NCBI RefSeq assembly: GCF_042945595.1 | Contig: NZ_CP168493.1 | Location: forward strand, 1,550,001 to 1,614,000 | DNA length: 64,000 nt | Direction: 5' to 3' | Source: Psychrobacillus sp042945595 | Lineage (GTDB): Bacteria > Bacillota > Bacilli > Bacillales_A > Planococcaceae | In this document: in pieces, positions 27,229 through 36,119 of the stretch | Numbering within the stretch: position 1 is the stretch's first letter | How the letters are laid out: each line of letters opens with the position of its first letter | Translations under genes and position numbers: made by a program | The notes under the pieces: generated by a model | The model's input: only the letters and a program-made list of their open reading frames with translations | Told to the model about the DNA's origin: nothing | Database searches by the model: none

Positions 27229-27738
27229 AATAAGAAAGTATATGAAATTTATATACTAGAAATCCAGTATTCACAAATACTTGAAGTGATTTTAATGCTG
27301 TCTTCCTTAAGCAGGATTTCCTATATGTTTTTACTTTTATCGTACACAGTATACATGAATCAACGGGTAGATGATTAGAATTGGTGGGCCTGAAAAAATA
27401 GGTAGTATTCATTGATAAAGAAGCGCTGAGCGGACGAAATTGCATCTTCGTCCGTTTTTAAAAGAATAGGAAAGCATCTAATCTCTCATTAACCAAGCCT
27501 TACGCACCTTGTCTCTACAAATTTCAAGAAAGCGACGGACAAACATCCGCCACAAGATTATCGAAAAAAAGTGGATGGAGAAGTGACGCAGTCACTTCTC
27601 CATCCACAAAATTCCTGCGGTAATAGTGTAGCCAAAATTCTTTTTGCGACGAGTAACCGCAGGAGCAAATGTTTCGTCCAAAGCACTCTAGAAATAGAGA
27701 AGACAAGTTGCACTTAAAGGGCGCTTGCGTTTTTCTAA
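27229..27738 (+). repeat. Family B palindromic repeat, copy B5
   Basis: Almost identical to B1 and B6, with the perfect 17-bp second hairpin at 27571-27607. It differs by about 33 extra bases in the right arm (27632-27664, including 'tttttgcgacgagtaac'). A related segment occurs at the same place in the inverted fragment near 46292 and in tandem near 59500. It ends about 90 bases before dinG. Confidence 0.88.
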
Positions 27739-27829
27739 TTTAAAAGTATAGTTTTGTTAGTAAAATTTTAGTGAATATTAAATGGATGTGGTACAATTTT
27801 TTTAGAATATAAGAATTGTGAGTTGAGGA

Positions 27830-30580
27830 ATGGTGGAAAATCATAAATATGCAGTTGTAGATATTGAAACAACAGGCCATTCATCTTCTAGTGGTGATCG
27901 TATTATTCAACTTGCAATTGTATTTGTTAATAATTATAAAGTCGTACATACTTTTTCTACGTTTATTAATCCGGAAAAATCGATTCCTCTTTTCATCCAA
28001 GATCTAACGAAGATTAAAAATGCGGATGTAGTAAACGCACCTTTGTTTGAAGAAGTTGGTTCCGAGGTTTTAGACATGCTGCAAGATCATATTTTTGTTG
28101 CACATAATATTCATTTTGACCTTACTTTTTTACAAAGCGAGTTAAAGAGAGTGGGACTTCCAAAATTAATTTGCAAAACAATGGATACCGTCGAATTTAC
28201 AAAGTTAATGTTTCCTAATTTATATAGCTATAAGCTTCAAGATATTGCATCTGAATTACAAATTGACTTGCAAATGGCGCATCGAGCAGATGATGATGCA
28301 CTCGCTACCGCATTTTTATTATTAAAATGTATCGAGCAGCTATCACATTTACCACTTCGCACGATTGAATTATTACATAAACGATCATTTCATTTGAAAT
28401 CTAACTTATCGTTGCTTTTCTTTGAAGTCTTATCTACTAAAAGAACGAAGTACGAAGCGAAAGAATTTCCAATGTATCGTAATATTCCTTTAAAACAGTT
28501 GGAGGAAGAGAAGGAATTTGGCCAGATACAACAAAATTATCCACTAGAGAAACTATCAAAGGTAAAACTGTTCCAAAAAGGCTTGCTGTTTTTTGAAGAG
28601 CGTCCTGCGCAATTTGAATTAATGGATACGATTCACGTTACCTTGCAAGAAAAAAAAGAAATTGTTTGTGAAGCAGAGACAGGGATAGGCAAAACTTTAG
28701 GATATTTACTCCCAGCAACCATCTATGCGATGGAAAAACAAAAACCGGTAATTATTAGTACATATACAACTCATTTAATCGATCAATTAGTGCAAGAAGA
28801 AATACCTAAACTGGATGAAGTTCTAGGCGTGAAAACTAGAGTGGCAAAGCTAAAAGGAATGCATCATTATATTGACTTGTATCGTTTTTGGCAACATCTT
28901 CAACTGGAAGATGAATCGTATGATGAAACTTTTACGATTATGCAGATTTTAGTTTGGTTAACCCTTACAGACGAAGGAGATTTAACAGAGTTAAATGTAT
29001 CTGGTGGTGGGCAATTATTTGTAGACAAGATTAGAAGAGCCATTCCATTTAAATCAGAAGAATCGGATGTTGTTGATTTTTATGAGAGAGCGATTCGAAA
29101 AAGTGAAAATTGTGATATTTTAGTTACAAACCATGCCATGATATTGGCAGATCAAGACCGAGAATTTAGATTATTAGCAAAGGGATGCGCGACAATTATT
29201 GATGAAGCTCATCAATTTATTCATGCAAGTATGTCTAGAAAAGAACGTATCTTTTCCTACACAAATTGGAAATACATTCTTGGGCAGTTTGGAACATTAG
29301 ATACAGAACAACTACTTTATAAGTTGTCGATCATTCATATACCATTGCCTTTACGTATACGTCTAGAAAAAGAATTTGTAGAAATAGTTAATATATTCGA
29401 TGAAACGGTTTCTTATATTATCGATTCTGTTCAACATACAAAAAATCGCTCAAAAAATACAAAAAAAACAATTTTATTAGATGACTTACATTTAAATGAA
29501 TCGATTTTTCATAAAGTTGCGCTTTCTATCCAAACTTTTATCCTATCAGCTAAATCCATCATCCATTCCTATTCCATGAAAGTGGAAGAAATTGCGCCAA
29601 TTATTTTGAATGAATGGGAATATTGGATACGAGAGCTTGAGATAAAAGTAGCTGAATGGGATGAAATTTTTTTACAAGAAGAATCAATTGAAGCAAAGTG
29701 GTTAGAAATTGATACAAGAAGCATACCTGGAAGTCTTACAATTATTAAAAGACCACTCAACTATCAGAATGATATTAAACATGCACTAAATCCTTTAAGG
29801 GCTGCTGGAGCAGTAATTTGGACTTCTGGAACGCTTTCTGTACCTTCGAACCGACATTTCATTACTTCTCAGCTTGGATTACATGAAAAAATAGAAATTT
29901 GTTCATTTAAAACATCTGTTGATTACTATAATGGGGCAGAACTATTAATTATTGAAGACATGCCAGAAATTCAACATGTTTCACAAAGTGATTATATTGA
30001 ATCAGTGGCAGAAGCTATTGTTCAAACAGTACTTGTTACAGAAGGTAGATGTTTTGTATTGTTTACTTCTCAAGATATGCTGCGAAAAACAGTGGACTTG
30101 ATACAGGATACAAAGTTACTAGATGATTATATGCTATTTGCACAAGGTATGTCCGCGGGAAGTAGAATGCGATTACTAAAATCATTCCAACGATTTTCGA
30201 AATCTGTCTTATTTGGTACGAATAGTTTTTGGGAGGGTGTAGACGTTCCGGGAGATGCGTTGTCTGTAATCATCATGGTGAGGCTTCCGTTCTCTTCCCC
30301 GGATGATCCTATATTTAAAAAGAGAGCTGAGTTACTTACTATGAATGGTCAAAACCCTTTTACTGCATATTCCTTACCTGAAGCAGTTCTTCGATTTAGA
30401 CAGGGATTTGGTCGTTTAATCCGTTCATCTTCAGATAAAGGGGTATTTATCGTGTTAGATAGAAGGATTGAAACAAAATCATACGGTAGTGACTTTTTAC
30501 AAGCCATTCCTAATATTCCTGTGAAGAAAGTATCGCTAGAAAATATGGTCTTAGAGCTTGAAAATTGGTATACTAAGTAA
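27830..30580 (+). CDS. dinG: DinG-family helicase fused to a DnaQ-like 3'-5' exonuclease
   Basis: 916 residues. Residues 1-165 form an exonuclease domain (VVDIETTGHSSSSGDRIIQL, VAHNIHFDLTFLQSE, MAHRADDDALATAF, giving the DEDDh pattern). The rest is an XPD/DinG-type helicase with P-loop EAETGIGKTLGYL (about 284), DEAH box IIDEAHQF (about 457) and C-terminal FWEGVDVPGDAL and RFRQGFGRLIRS. As in other Firmicute DinG proteins I see no iron-sulfur cysteine cluster between motifs I and II. Role: DNA repair or end processing. A second, cysteine-bearing paralogue is at 54794. The ATG follows gagttgagga. A run of repeats separates it from panD. Confidence 0.94.
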   Translation: MVENHKYAVVDIETTGHSSSSGDRIIQLAIVFVNNYKVVHTFSTFINPEKSIPLFIQDLTKIKNADVVNAPLFEEVGSEVLDMLQDHIFVAHNIHFDLTFLQSELKRVGLPKLICKTMDTVEFTKLMFPNLYSYKLQDIASELQIDLQMAHRADDDALATAFLLLKCIEQLSHLPLRTIELLHKRSFHLKSNLSLLFFEVLSTKRTKYEAKEFPMYRNIPLKQLEEEKEFGQIQQNYPLEKLSKVKLFQKGLLFFEERPAQFELMDTIHVTLQEKKEIVCEAETGIGKTLGYLLPATIYAMEKQKPVIISTYTTHLIDQLVQEEIPKLDEVLGVKTRVAKLKGMHHYIDLYRFWQHLQLEDESYDETFTIMQILVWLTLTDEGDLTELNVSGGGQLFVDKIRRAIPFKSEESDVVDFYERAIRKSENCDILVTNHAMILADQDREFRLLAKGCATIIDEAHQFIHASMSRKERIFSYTNWKYILGQFGTLDTEQLLYKLSIIHIPLPLRIRLEKEFVEIVNIFDETVSYIIDSVQHTKNRSKNTKKTILLDDLHLNESIFHKVALSIQTFILSAKSIIHSYSMKVEEIAPIILNEWEYWIRELEIKVAEWDEIFLQEESIEAKWLEIDTRSIPGSLTIIKRPLNYQNDIKHALNPLRAAGAVIWTSGTLSVPSNRHFITSQLGLHEKIEICSFKTSVDYYNGAELLIIEDMPEIQHVSQSDYIESVAEAIVQTVLVTEGRCFVLFTSQDMLRKTVDLIQDTKLLDDYMLFAQGMSAGSRMRLLKSFQRFSKSVLFGTNSFWEGVDVPGDALSVIIMVRLPFSSPDDPIFKKRAELLTMNGQNPFTAYSLPEAVLRFRQGFGRLIRSSSDKGVFIVLDRRIETKSYGSDFLQAIPNIPVKKVSLENMVLELENWYTK

Positions 30581-30608
30581 GTATAGTTTTAGAAAGCAGG
30601 TTAGAAAT

Positions 30609-30779
30609 ATGGAAAATAAAATTGAAGTGCTATCAACGGTTACAGTCAATTACCAGAATGACTTATATAAAATAGTTGATCAATTAAATCGAACATTAAA
30701 AGAGCAGGATTTAATGTTCGGATTAGCGCTAGATAAGCACCAACAAGAAAAAGCTATATTTACTATTTACAGGACTTAA
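30609..30779 (+). CDS. ypmA: YpmA family small protein
   Basis: 56 residues, the same size and position as B. subtilis YpmA (after dinG, before ypmB). Sequence begins ENKIEVLSTVTVNYQNDLYK and ends AIFTIYRT; no membrane segment and no known function. The frame opens at 30558 but ATG 30609, preceded by agcagg, gives the family length. 3 bases before ypmB. Confidence 0.8.
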   Translation: MENKIEVLSTVTVNYQNDLYKIVDQLNRTLKEQDLMFGLALDKHQQEKAIFTIYRT

Positions 30780-30782
30780 CAG

Positions 30783-31271
30783 ATGACTTTAAAACGATGG
30801 ATTCTGTTTATTGTTACTTTTTTGATTGGTCTAACGTTTATTCTTAGTCTACTTATTTACTTTCAAGCAAAAGCGCCATTTAAAGCTGCTAGTGATGATG
30901 CCGAAACATATGTATTACATAATAATTTGTTATCCCAAATCAATGATTCGTATGTTTATAATAGCAATATTTCTTATCATACAGTCATTGGTAAGACTGC
31001 TAAAGGGGAAGCAAAAGCTTTTTTTATTCCTGAAAAGAAAACAGATGAACCAATTATGGAAGTTAAGTTTAAAGACGGAATAACAAAAGAACAGGCAAAA
31101 GAATTAGCAATGAAAGATGAAAAAATTAGTAAATTATTACATGTGAAACTTGGAGTAGAAGAAGTAGGACCAGTATGGGAAATTTCGTTCATTAACAAAG
31201 ATAATAAACTAAGTTATGTATACTTATTATTTGATAACGGAGACTGGTGGAAACGAATATCTAATTTATAA
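30783..31271 (+). CDS. ypmB: YpmB family membrane-anchored protein (PepSY-like)
   Basis: 162 residues. One N-terminal transmembrane helix (WILFIVTFLIGLTFILSLLI) anchors an extracytoplasmic domain. That domain has two PepSY-like halves, e.g. DGITKEQAKELAMKDEKI, and ends VYLLFDNGDWWKRISNL. Function unknown. In B. subtilis ypmB is followed by aspB and asnS; here asnS begins 28 bases later and aspB is absent. Confidence 0.83.
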   Translation: MTLKRWILFIVTFLIGLTFILSLLIYFQAKAPFKAASDDAETYVLHNNLLSQINDSYVYNSNISYHTVIGKTAKGEAKAFFIPEKKTDEPIMEVKFKDGITKEQAKELAMKDEKISKLLHVKLGVEEVGPVWEISFINKDNKLSYVYLLFDNGDWWKRISNL

Positions 31272-31299
31272 CGAAACTTTTAAATTTTTGGAGGATAAA

Positions 31300-32595
31300 A
31301 TGAAAAAAATTATGATTAAAGATATGGCAAACCATGTTGGCGAAACAGTGAAACTTGGTGCATGGCTTGCAAACAAGCGTTCAAGTGGTAAAATAGCATT
31401 TTTACAATTACGTGATGGATCTGGCTTTGTACAAGGTGTTGTTGTAAAAGAGGAAGTTGGAGAAGAAATTTTCCAAACTGCTAAAGGATTAACACAAGAA
31501 ACATCTATGTATATAATTGGTGAGATTATTAAGGATGAGCGTTCTTCATTTGGATATGAATTACAAATAAAAGAAATTGAAGTGATTCATGCAGCGATTG
31601 ACTTTCCAATCACACCTAAAGAACATGGTACGGAGTTTTTAATGGACAACCGTCATCTATGGTTGCGTTCTAGAAAACAACATGCCATTATGAAAATTCG
31701 TAATGAAATAATTCGAGCAACTTATGAATTTTTTAATGATAATGGCTTTGTTAAAATGGACCCACCAATTTTAACAGGGTCTGCTCCAGAAGGTACTTCT
31801 GAACTATTCCATACTAAATATTTCGAAGAGGACGCTTACCTTTCTCAATCAGGTCAATTGTATATGGAAGCAGCTGCAATGGCTCTTGGAAAAGTTTTTT
31901 CTTTCGGTCCTACATTCCGAGCAGAAAAATCAAAAACACGTCGTCATTTAATCGAATTCTGGATGATTGAACCAGAGATGGCATTCGTTGAATTTGAAGA
32001 AAATTTAGAAGTTCAAGAGCAATATGTAGAATTTATTGCACAAACTGTATTGAAAAATTGTACATTGGAATTAGAACGTTTAGGCAGAGATGTGTCAAAA
32101 CTTGAAAATATTAAAGCGCCTTTTCCACGCGTTTCATACGATGATGCCATCAAATTTTTACATGAAAAAGGCTTTGATGATATCAAATGGGGTGACGATT
32201 TTGGATCACCTCATGAAACCGCGATTGCAGAAAGTTATGACAAGCCAGTTTTCATTACCCATTATCCGATAGGTATTAAGCCATTCTATATGCAACCACA
32301 TCCAGATAGAGATGACGTAGTTTTATGTGCAGATTTAATTGCTCCAGAAGGATATGGGGAAATCATTGGTGGATCAGAACGTATCCATGATTATGAATTA
32401 TTAAAACAACGCCTAGCAGAACACGGTTTAGACGAATCCGCGTATGCTTGGTATTTAGAGCTACGCAAACAAGGATCAGTACCACATTCTGGATTTGGAC
32501 TTGGATTAGAGAGAACAGTTGCATGGCTAAGCGGAGCTGAACATGTTCGTGAGTCCATTCCTTTCCCTCGTTTATTAAATAGATTATACCCATAA
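31300..32595 (+). CDS. asnS: Asparaginyl-tRNA synthetase
   Basis: 431 residues, class II synthetase. An N-terminal OB fold for anticodon binding (VKLGAWLANKRSSGKIAFLQL) leads to the catalytic core with motif 2 (FRAEKSKTRRHLIEFWMIE) and motif 3 (GFGLGLERTVAWLSG). The asparagine-type residues around MEAAAMALGKVFSFGPTF are present. The frame is open back to 31216 inside ypmB, but ATG 31300 follows ttggaggat and gives family length. Confidence 0.96.
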   Translation: MKKIMIKDMANHVGETVKLGAWLANKRSSGKIAFLQLRDGSGFVQGVVVKEEVGEEIFQTAKGLTQETSMYIIGEIIKDERSSFGYELQIKEIEVIHAAIDFPITPKEHGTEFLMDNRHLWLRSRKQHAIMKIRNEIIRATYEFFNDNGFVKMDPPILTGSAPEGTSELFHTKYFEEDAYLSQSGQLYMEAAAMALGKVFSFGPTFRAEKSKTRRHLIEFWMIEPEMAFVEFEENLEVQEQYVEFIAQTVLKNCTLELERLGRDVSKLENIKAPFPRVSYDDAIKFLHEKGFDDIKWGDDFGSPHETAIAESYDKPVFITHYPIGIKPFYMQPHPDRDDVVLCADLIAPEGYGEIIGGSERIHDYELLKQRLAEHGLDESAYAWYLELRKQGSVPHSGFGLGLERTVAWLSGAEHVRESIPFPRLLNRLYP

Positions 32596-32603
32596 TAGAA
32601 AGA

Positions 32604-32640
32604 GCTTTGCGCAGTAGAAATATTTTTACTGCGACAAAGC
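32604..32640 (+). terminator. Strong hairpin after asnS
   Basis: gctttgcgcagta / tactgcg-caaagc pairs over 13 bp with one bulged a and a 10-base loop, 9 bases after the asnS stop. No long T run follows (aagcagctgcttttag), so termination may be partial, or this may be a 3' processing or stability hairpin. Confidence 0.55.
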
Positions 32641-32699
32641 AAGCAGCTGCTTTTAGAGAGATTTTATACTGTGTAATATCTTAAGAAGGGGAGACGAGT

Positions 32700-33410
32700 A
32701 TGCAAAAGCGAGATCGACTCCGTATTTGGACAGAGCAGGGGAATGTAACCATTTCCCAGCTTTTTTTTAACTATTATAAAATGATTGATGTAAAAGATGA
32801 AGAAGCTATTTTGCTTCTACATTTAATCGCATTTGGAGAGGCGGGAAACCACTTTCCAACTCCGCAAAACTTAGTCGAACGTACGCATTTTGATGAAAAT
32901 AAAGTTACGAGCATATTACAGCGCCTTGTGCAAAAAGGATTTGTTCAAATCGAACAGCAAATTGATGAAGAAGGTATACGATATGAATACTATAATTTTC
33001 AGTATTTGTGGAATCTACTTTTAAATTACGTAGAGCAAGAAGAGAATAGTGCAGAAGATGATGTATTGAAAGTAGAAGAAGGAACTATCTATAAATTATT
33101 TGAACAAGAATTTGGAAGATTATTATCTCCAATGGAATATGAAACGATTGGCATGTGGTTTGATCAAGATCAACATTCTCCTGCATTAATCCGGCTAGCA
33201 CTAAAAGAGGCAGTATTATCGCAAAAGCTTAGTTTACGCTACATCGATCGTATATTGTTTGAATGGAAAAAGAAAAATATTAAAACAGTGGAAGCCGCCG
33301 AGAAACAGTCTTCTAATTTTAGACAGCAAATCCCAATACAAAAACAAGTTGAACAGGCAGTAAGTGCAACAAAGGTATCTTTTTATAATTGGTTAGAAGA
33401 GAGAGAGTAG
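32700..33410 (+). CDS. dnaD: DNA replication initiation/restart protein DnaD
   Basis: 236 residues. It remodels the origin and helps load helicase with DnaB, DnaI and PriA. N-terminal winged helix with LLLHLIAFGEAGNHFPTPQNL; C-terminal DDBH2 domain with FGRLLSPMEYETIGMW and the conserved RYIDRILFEWKKKNI (YxxxILxxW motif). A gaaggggag site precedes the ATG. It overlaps nothing; nth follows 11 bases later. Confidence 0.94.
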   Translation: MQKRDRLRIWTEQGNVTISQLFFNYYKMIDVKDEEAILLLHLIAFGEAGNHFPTPQNLVERTHFDENKVTSILQRLVQKGFVQIEQQIDEEGIRYEYYNFQYLWNLLLNYVEQEENSAEDDVLKVEEGTIYKLFEQEFGRLLSPMEYETIGMWFDQDQHSPALIRLALKEAVLSQKLSLRYIDRILFEWKKKNIKTVEAAEKQSSNFRQQIPIQKQVEQAVSATKVSFYNWLEERE

Positions 33411-33421
33411 GTGGAGATATT

Positions 33422-34072
33422 TTGCTGACGAAAGCACAATGGCAGTTTTGCCTAGATGAGATGGAGCTAATGTTCCCTGATGCTCATTGTGAGCTAGTCC
33501 ATGAAAATCCATTCGAACTACTTGTCGCCACATTATTATCTGCACAATGTACAGATGTCTTGGTGAATAAAGTAACGAAGAGTTTGTTTCAGAAGTATCA
33601 CAAACCAGAAGATTACTTAGCGGTTCCAATAGAAGAGTTACAGAACGATATTCGGTCGATTGGACTATACCGAAATAAAGCTAAAAATATTCAAGCACTA
33701 AGTAAACAGCTGATTGAATTATATGATGGGGTAGTCCTTGCCGATAGAGACTTACTTACCGCTTTTCCAGGAGTAGGGCGTAAAACAGCAAATGTGGTCG
33801 TATCCGTTGCTTTTGGTATACCTGCAATTGCAGTAGATACCCATGTAGAACGTGTCTCTAAGCGGCTAGGTCTTTGCAGATGGAAAGATTCTGTACTCCA
33901 AGTGGAACAAATATTGATGAAAAAAACTCCCATGGAATTATGGTCAAAAGCGCATCATCAACTAATTTTCTTTGGTCGTTATCACTGCAAAGCACAAAAT
34001 CCACAATGCCCGCAATGTCCTTTATTGTCTATTTGCCGAGAAGGTAAAAAAAGGATGAGTAAAATTGTCTAA
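33422..34072 (+). CDS. nth: Endonuclease III
   Basis: 216 residues. Base-excision repair glycosylase/AP lyase for oxidised pyrimidines. Helix-hairpin-helix LTAFPGVGRKTANVVVS with its catalytic lysine, the catalytic aspartate in VDTHVERV, and a C-terminal 4Fe-4S loop C-x6-C-x2-C-x5-C (CKAQNPQCPQCPLLSIC) are all intact. I choose TTG 33422 because ggtggag lies 5 bases upstream; the frame opens at 33389 inside dnaD. Overlaps ypoC by 8 bases. Confidence 0.95.
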   Translation: MLTKAQWQFCLDEMELMFPDAHCELVHENPFELLVATLLSAQCTDVLVNKVTKSLFQKYHKPEDYLAVPIEELQNDIRSIGLYRNKAKNIQALSKQLIELYDGVVLADRDLLTAFPGVGRKTANVVVSVAFGIPAIAVDTHVERVSKRLGLCRWKDSVLQVEQILMKKTPMELWSKAHHQLIFFGRYHCKAQNPQCPQCPLLSICREGKKRMSKIV

Positions 34073-34367
34073 GTATAATTTTATCGATGTCGGAAGAAAA
34101 TTTGCTGAGTGGGATCTATTAAAAGAAAAGTTAGCAATGCTTTTTAGAATTGAAGATGAATCACGATACAATATGATGGAGCATAGCATTTTACTATTGA
34201 TGAAAATTTTAGAAGATTCGGAAGAGGTTAAACCGATTAATTTTTCCGAGCGTTTGGAATTTATTGAAAAGAATACTCATAACTATACTTCCTTCCGTCA
34301 ACTTGAAGAGTTATTCAAAGAAACTAAAAAGAAAATTGCGGTGAAAAGAATTATGGATAATAAATAA
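34065..34367 (+). CDS. ypoC: YpoC-like protein, function unknown
   Basis: 100 residues, no membrane segment or known motif; mostly charged helices (e.g. DVGRKFAEWDLLKEKL and ERLEFIEKNTHNYTSFRQ). Named from position after nth, as in B. subtilis. It starts with TTG inside the nth stop region, preceded by aaaggatgag. It is the last gene of the dinG-to-ypoC run, ends convergent with ponA in the ancestral order, and marks the left border of the accessory region. Confidence 0.65.
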   Translation: MSKYNFIDVGRKFAEWDLLKEKLAMLFRIEDESRYNMMEHSILLLMKILEDSEEVKPINFSERLEFIEKNTHNYTSFRQLEELFKETKKKIAVKRIMDNK

Positions 34368-34801
34368 CTAAATAGGTGGGATTGAGTTTTCTATTTATTG
34401 AAGGCTAGGTGAATATGTAGAATTACCCTCTTAATGAAGGACTTCAATCTTGGATTGAAAGTGAAGAAGAAAAGCCGAAAGCAAAATGCAATTGACTTTT
34501 CTTTTTTATAATCGGTATTTAGATATTACAAAACAAAAAAATTGAAAGTTGGAATAGGAAGAGTAATTCTGCAAATTAATGTTGCTTGTAGTGGAACACT
34601 CATTCAAGCTATTCTATCAATAAAAGAAAAAGATACATTTTTGTTTTTAGAGATTTATAAGTATAATCACACGTGTTTATTAATCAAAAATATCCAAAAA
34701 ATGACTAGATAATTTAGTGATAAAATACTAGGAACTTAGTATATAGTCGCTTTTGGATTGCTTTGGACTGAACGATTACTGCGCCGTTACCCATATTTCT
34801 G
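34368..34801. other. Gene-free A+T-rich stretch after ypoC
   Basis: I see no supported gene. A short frame from about 34540 (TTG, about 58 codons) lacks a ribosome site. 34469-34511 could form a weak terminator (aagaaaag ... cttttctt then tttt) for the ypoC transcript. Confidence 0.4.
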
Positions 34802-34844
34802 AATGCGGAGGGATGCGACTTTGTCGCATCCCTCCGCATTTTTT
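34802..34844 (+). terminator. Perfect 18-bp hairpin with T run
   Basis: aatgcggagggatgcgac / gtcgcatccctccgcatt around loop ttt, then tttt. It stands just before a type A repeat, where other loci have a family B right end. The hairpin shape (long perfect arm, 3-base loop) is like the second hairpin of family B with entirely different sequence. Confidence 0.6.
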
Positions 34845-34848
34845 AAAA

Positions 34849-35060
34849 GATAAGAAAGTATATGGATTATCAACCTGCGAAACCAGTGTTCCTAGTACTT
34901 TAAAGAATTAAAGAATACTGCGGATTTCCGTTTCAGGTGGACGCGTTCCGCGGGGTGAGCGATGAGCCATCACCGCCGCATTCGCGTCGTTTGAGATGGC
35001 ACACCTGTCTCACTCATCCCGCTGGAGTCGCCACCTTTCACTACAATCCATTAAGTGAGT
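34849..35060 (+). repeat. Type A repeat, copy 3 (middle deleted)
   Basis: Same left part as the copies at 2937 and 26959. The segment from the middle of the core to 'ggagtcgccacc' is shortened ('cacctgtctcactcatccc' joins directly to 'gctggagtcgccacc'). It is followed by B6 as in the other two loci. Confidence 0.78.
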
Positions 35061-35545
35061 AGTTCCTAATAAGAAAGTATATGAAATTTATATTCTAGAA
35101 ATCCAGTATTCACAAAGACTTGAAGTGATTTTAATGGTGTCTTCCTTAAGCAGGATTTCCTATATGTTTTTACTTTTATCGTACACAGTATACATGAATC
35201 AGCGGGTAGATGATTAGAATTGGTGAACCTGAAAAAAATAGGTAGTATTCATTGATAAAGAAGCGCTGAGCGGACGAAATTGCATCTTCGTCCGCTTTTA
35301 AAAGAATAGGAAAGTATCTAATCTCTCATTAACCAAACCTTACGCACCTTGTCTCTACAAATTTCAAGAAGGCGACGGACAAACATCCGCCACAAGATTA
35401 TCGAAAAAAAGTGGATGGAGAAGTGACGCAGTCACTTCTCCATCCACAAAAATTCCTGCGGTGATAGTGTAGCAAATGTTTCGTCCAAAGCACTCTAGAA
35501 ATAGAGAAGACAAGATGCACTTAAAGGGCGCTTGCGCTTTTCTTA
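35061..35545 (+). repeat. Family B palindromic repeat, copy B6
   Basis: Very close to B1 and B5. The second hairpin at 35411-35447 is a perfect 17-bp stem with tip gca. It forms the left flank of the accessory module and has the same orientation as the right flank copy B7 (42478). Confidence 0.88.
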
Positions 35546-35589
35546 CGGTAATCGTGTGGTAGTCATTTATCCATCGCTCTCCGCAAGCA

Positions 35590-36060
35590 CAAATAAACCA
35601 AGTGCCAAAGCTTTTGGGAATGAAAGAATATCCACTTTCCTATTCATAGAATAAGCAGCCAAAGATGCAATTTTGGCTGCTCAGCCCTTCTCTAAAGTGT
35701 TTCCGCCTTTTTGATTTGAAAGAAAGTAACACTTTTTTACACAGCATCTCCATATGAGTCGTAATTCTTTGCAAAAATAAGCAAGTACCGCATTGTAAAG
35801 AAGTGTAGAGTTCCCGAAATTGCATCTTCGGGAATTTGCAACCTCTGTTGAACGGCAGCTATTCTCTCATTCTCCCAAAAAGCATTTTTCTCATTGGCGT
35901 TTTAGGGAAGCGACGGACAAATATCCACAACAAGATTACCCATCCCATTTCAACGGTTATGATGTGGTGATCATTTCGTCCAAAGTGAACCGAAAACGTA
36001 CAGATGCAAATGGAGACTTTTCCGCTTTACTAACAATTATTTTTTGTAAGAAAGTGGTTA
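35590..36060. repeat. Divergent family B sequences with re-paired hairpins
   Basis: A worn relative of family B. 35811-35834 is a hairpin with the family loop attgcatc but a different stem, ttcccgaa/ttcgggaa. 35654-35681 is another with stem agcagccaaa/tttggctgct and loop gatgcaat, the reverse complement of the family loop, so probably an inverted copy. Around 35910-35985 'gcgacggacaaatatcc...atttcgtccaaag' keeps the outer palindrome. The frame at 35820-36074 lies inside this and is not taken as a gene. Confidence 0.7.
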
Positions 36061-36119
36061 ATCAACAGATGTGAAGTAAAATAACTAAATATTATGAGGA
36101 ACCTGGTTATAGAATAGAC

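Noticed and set aside
34541..34720. Short TTG frame of about 58 codons after ypoC
   Set aside because: No ribosome site, unusual composition and no recognisable sequence.
35820..36074. Frame of 84 codons
   Set aside because: It runs across the divergent family B hairpin and palindrome; no ribosome site and no recognisable domain.
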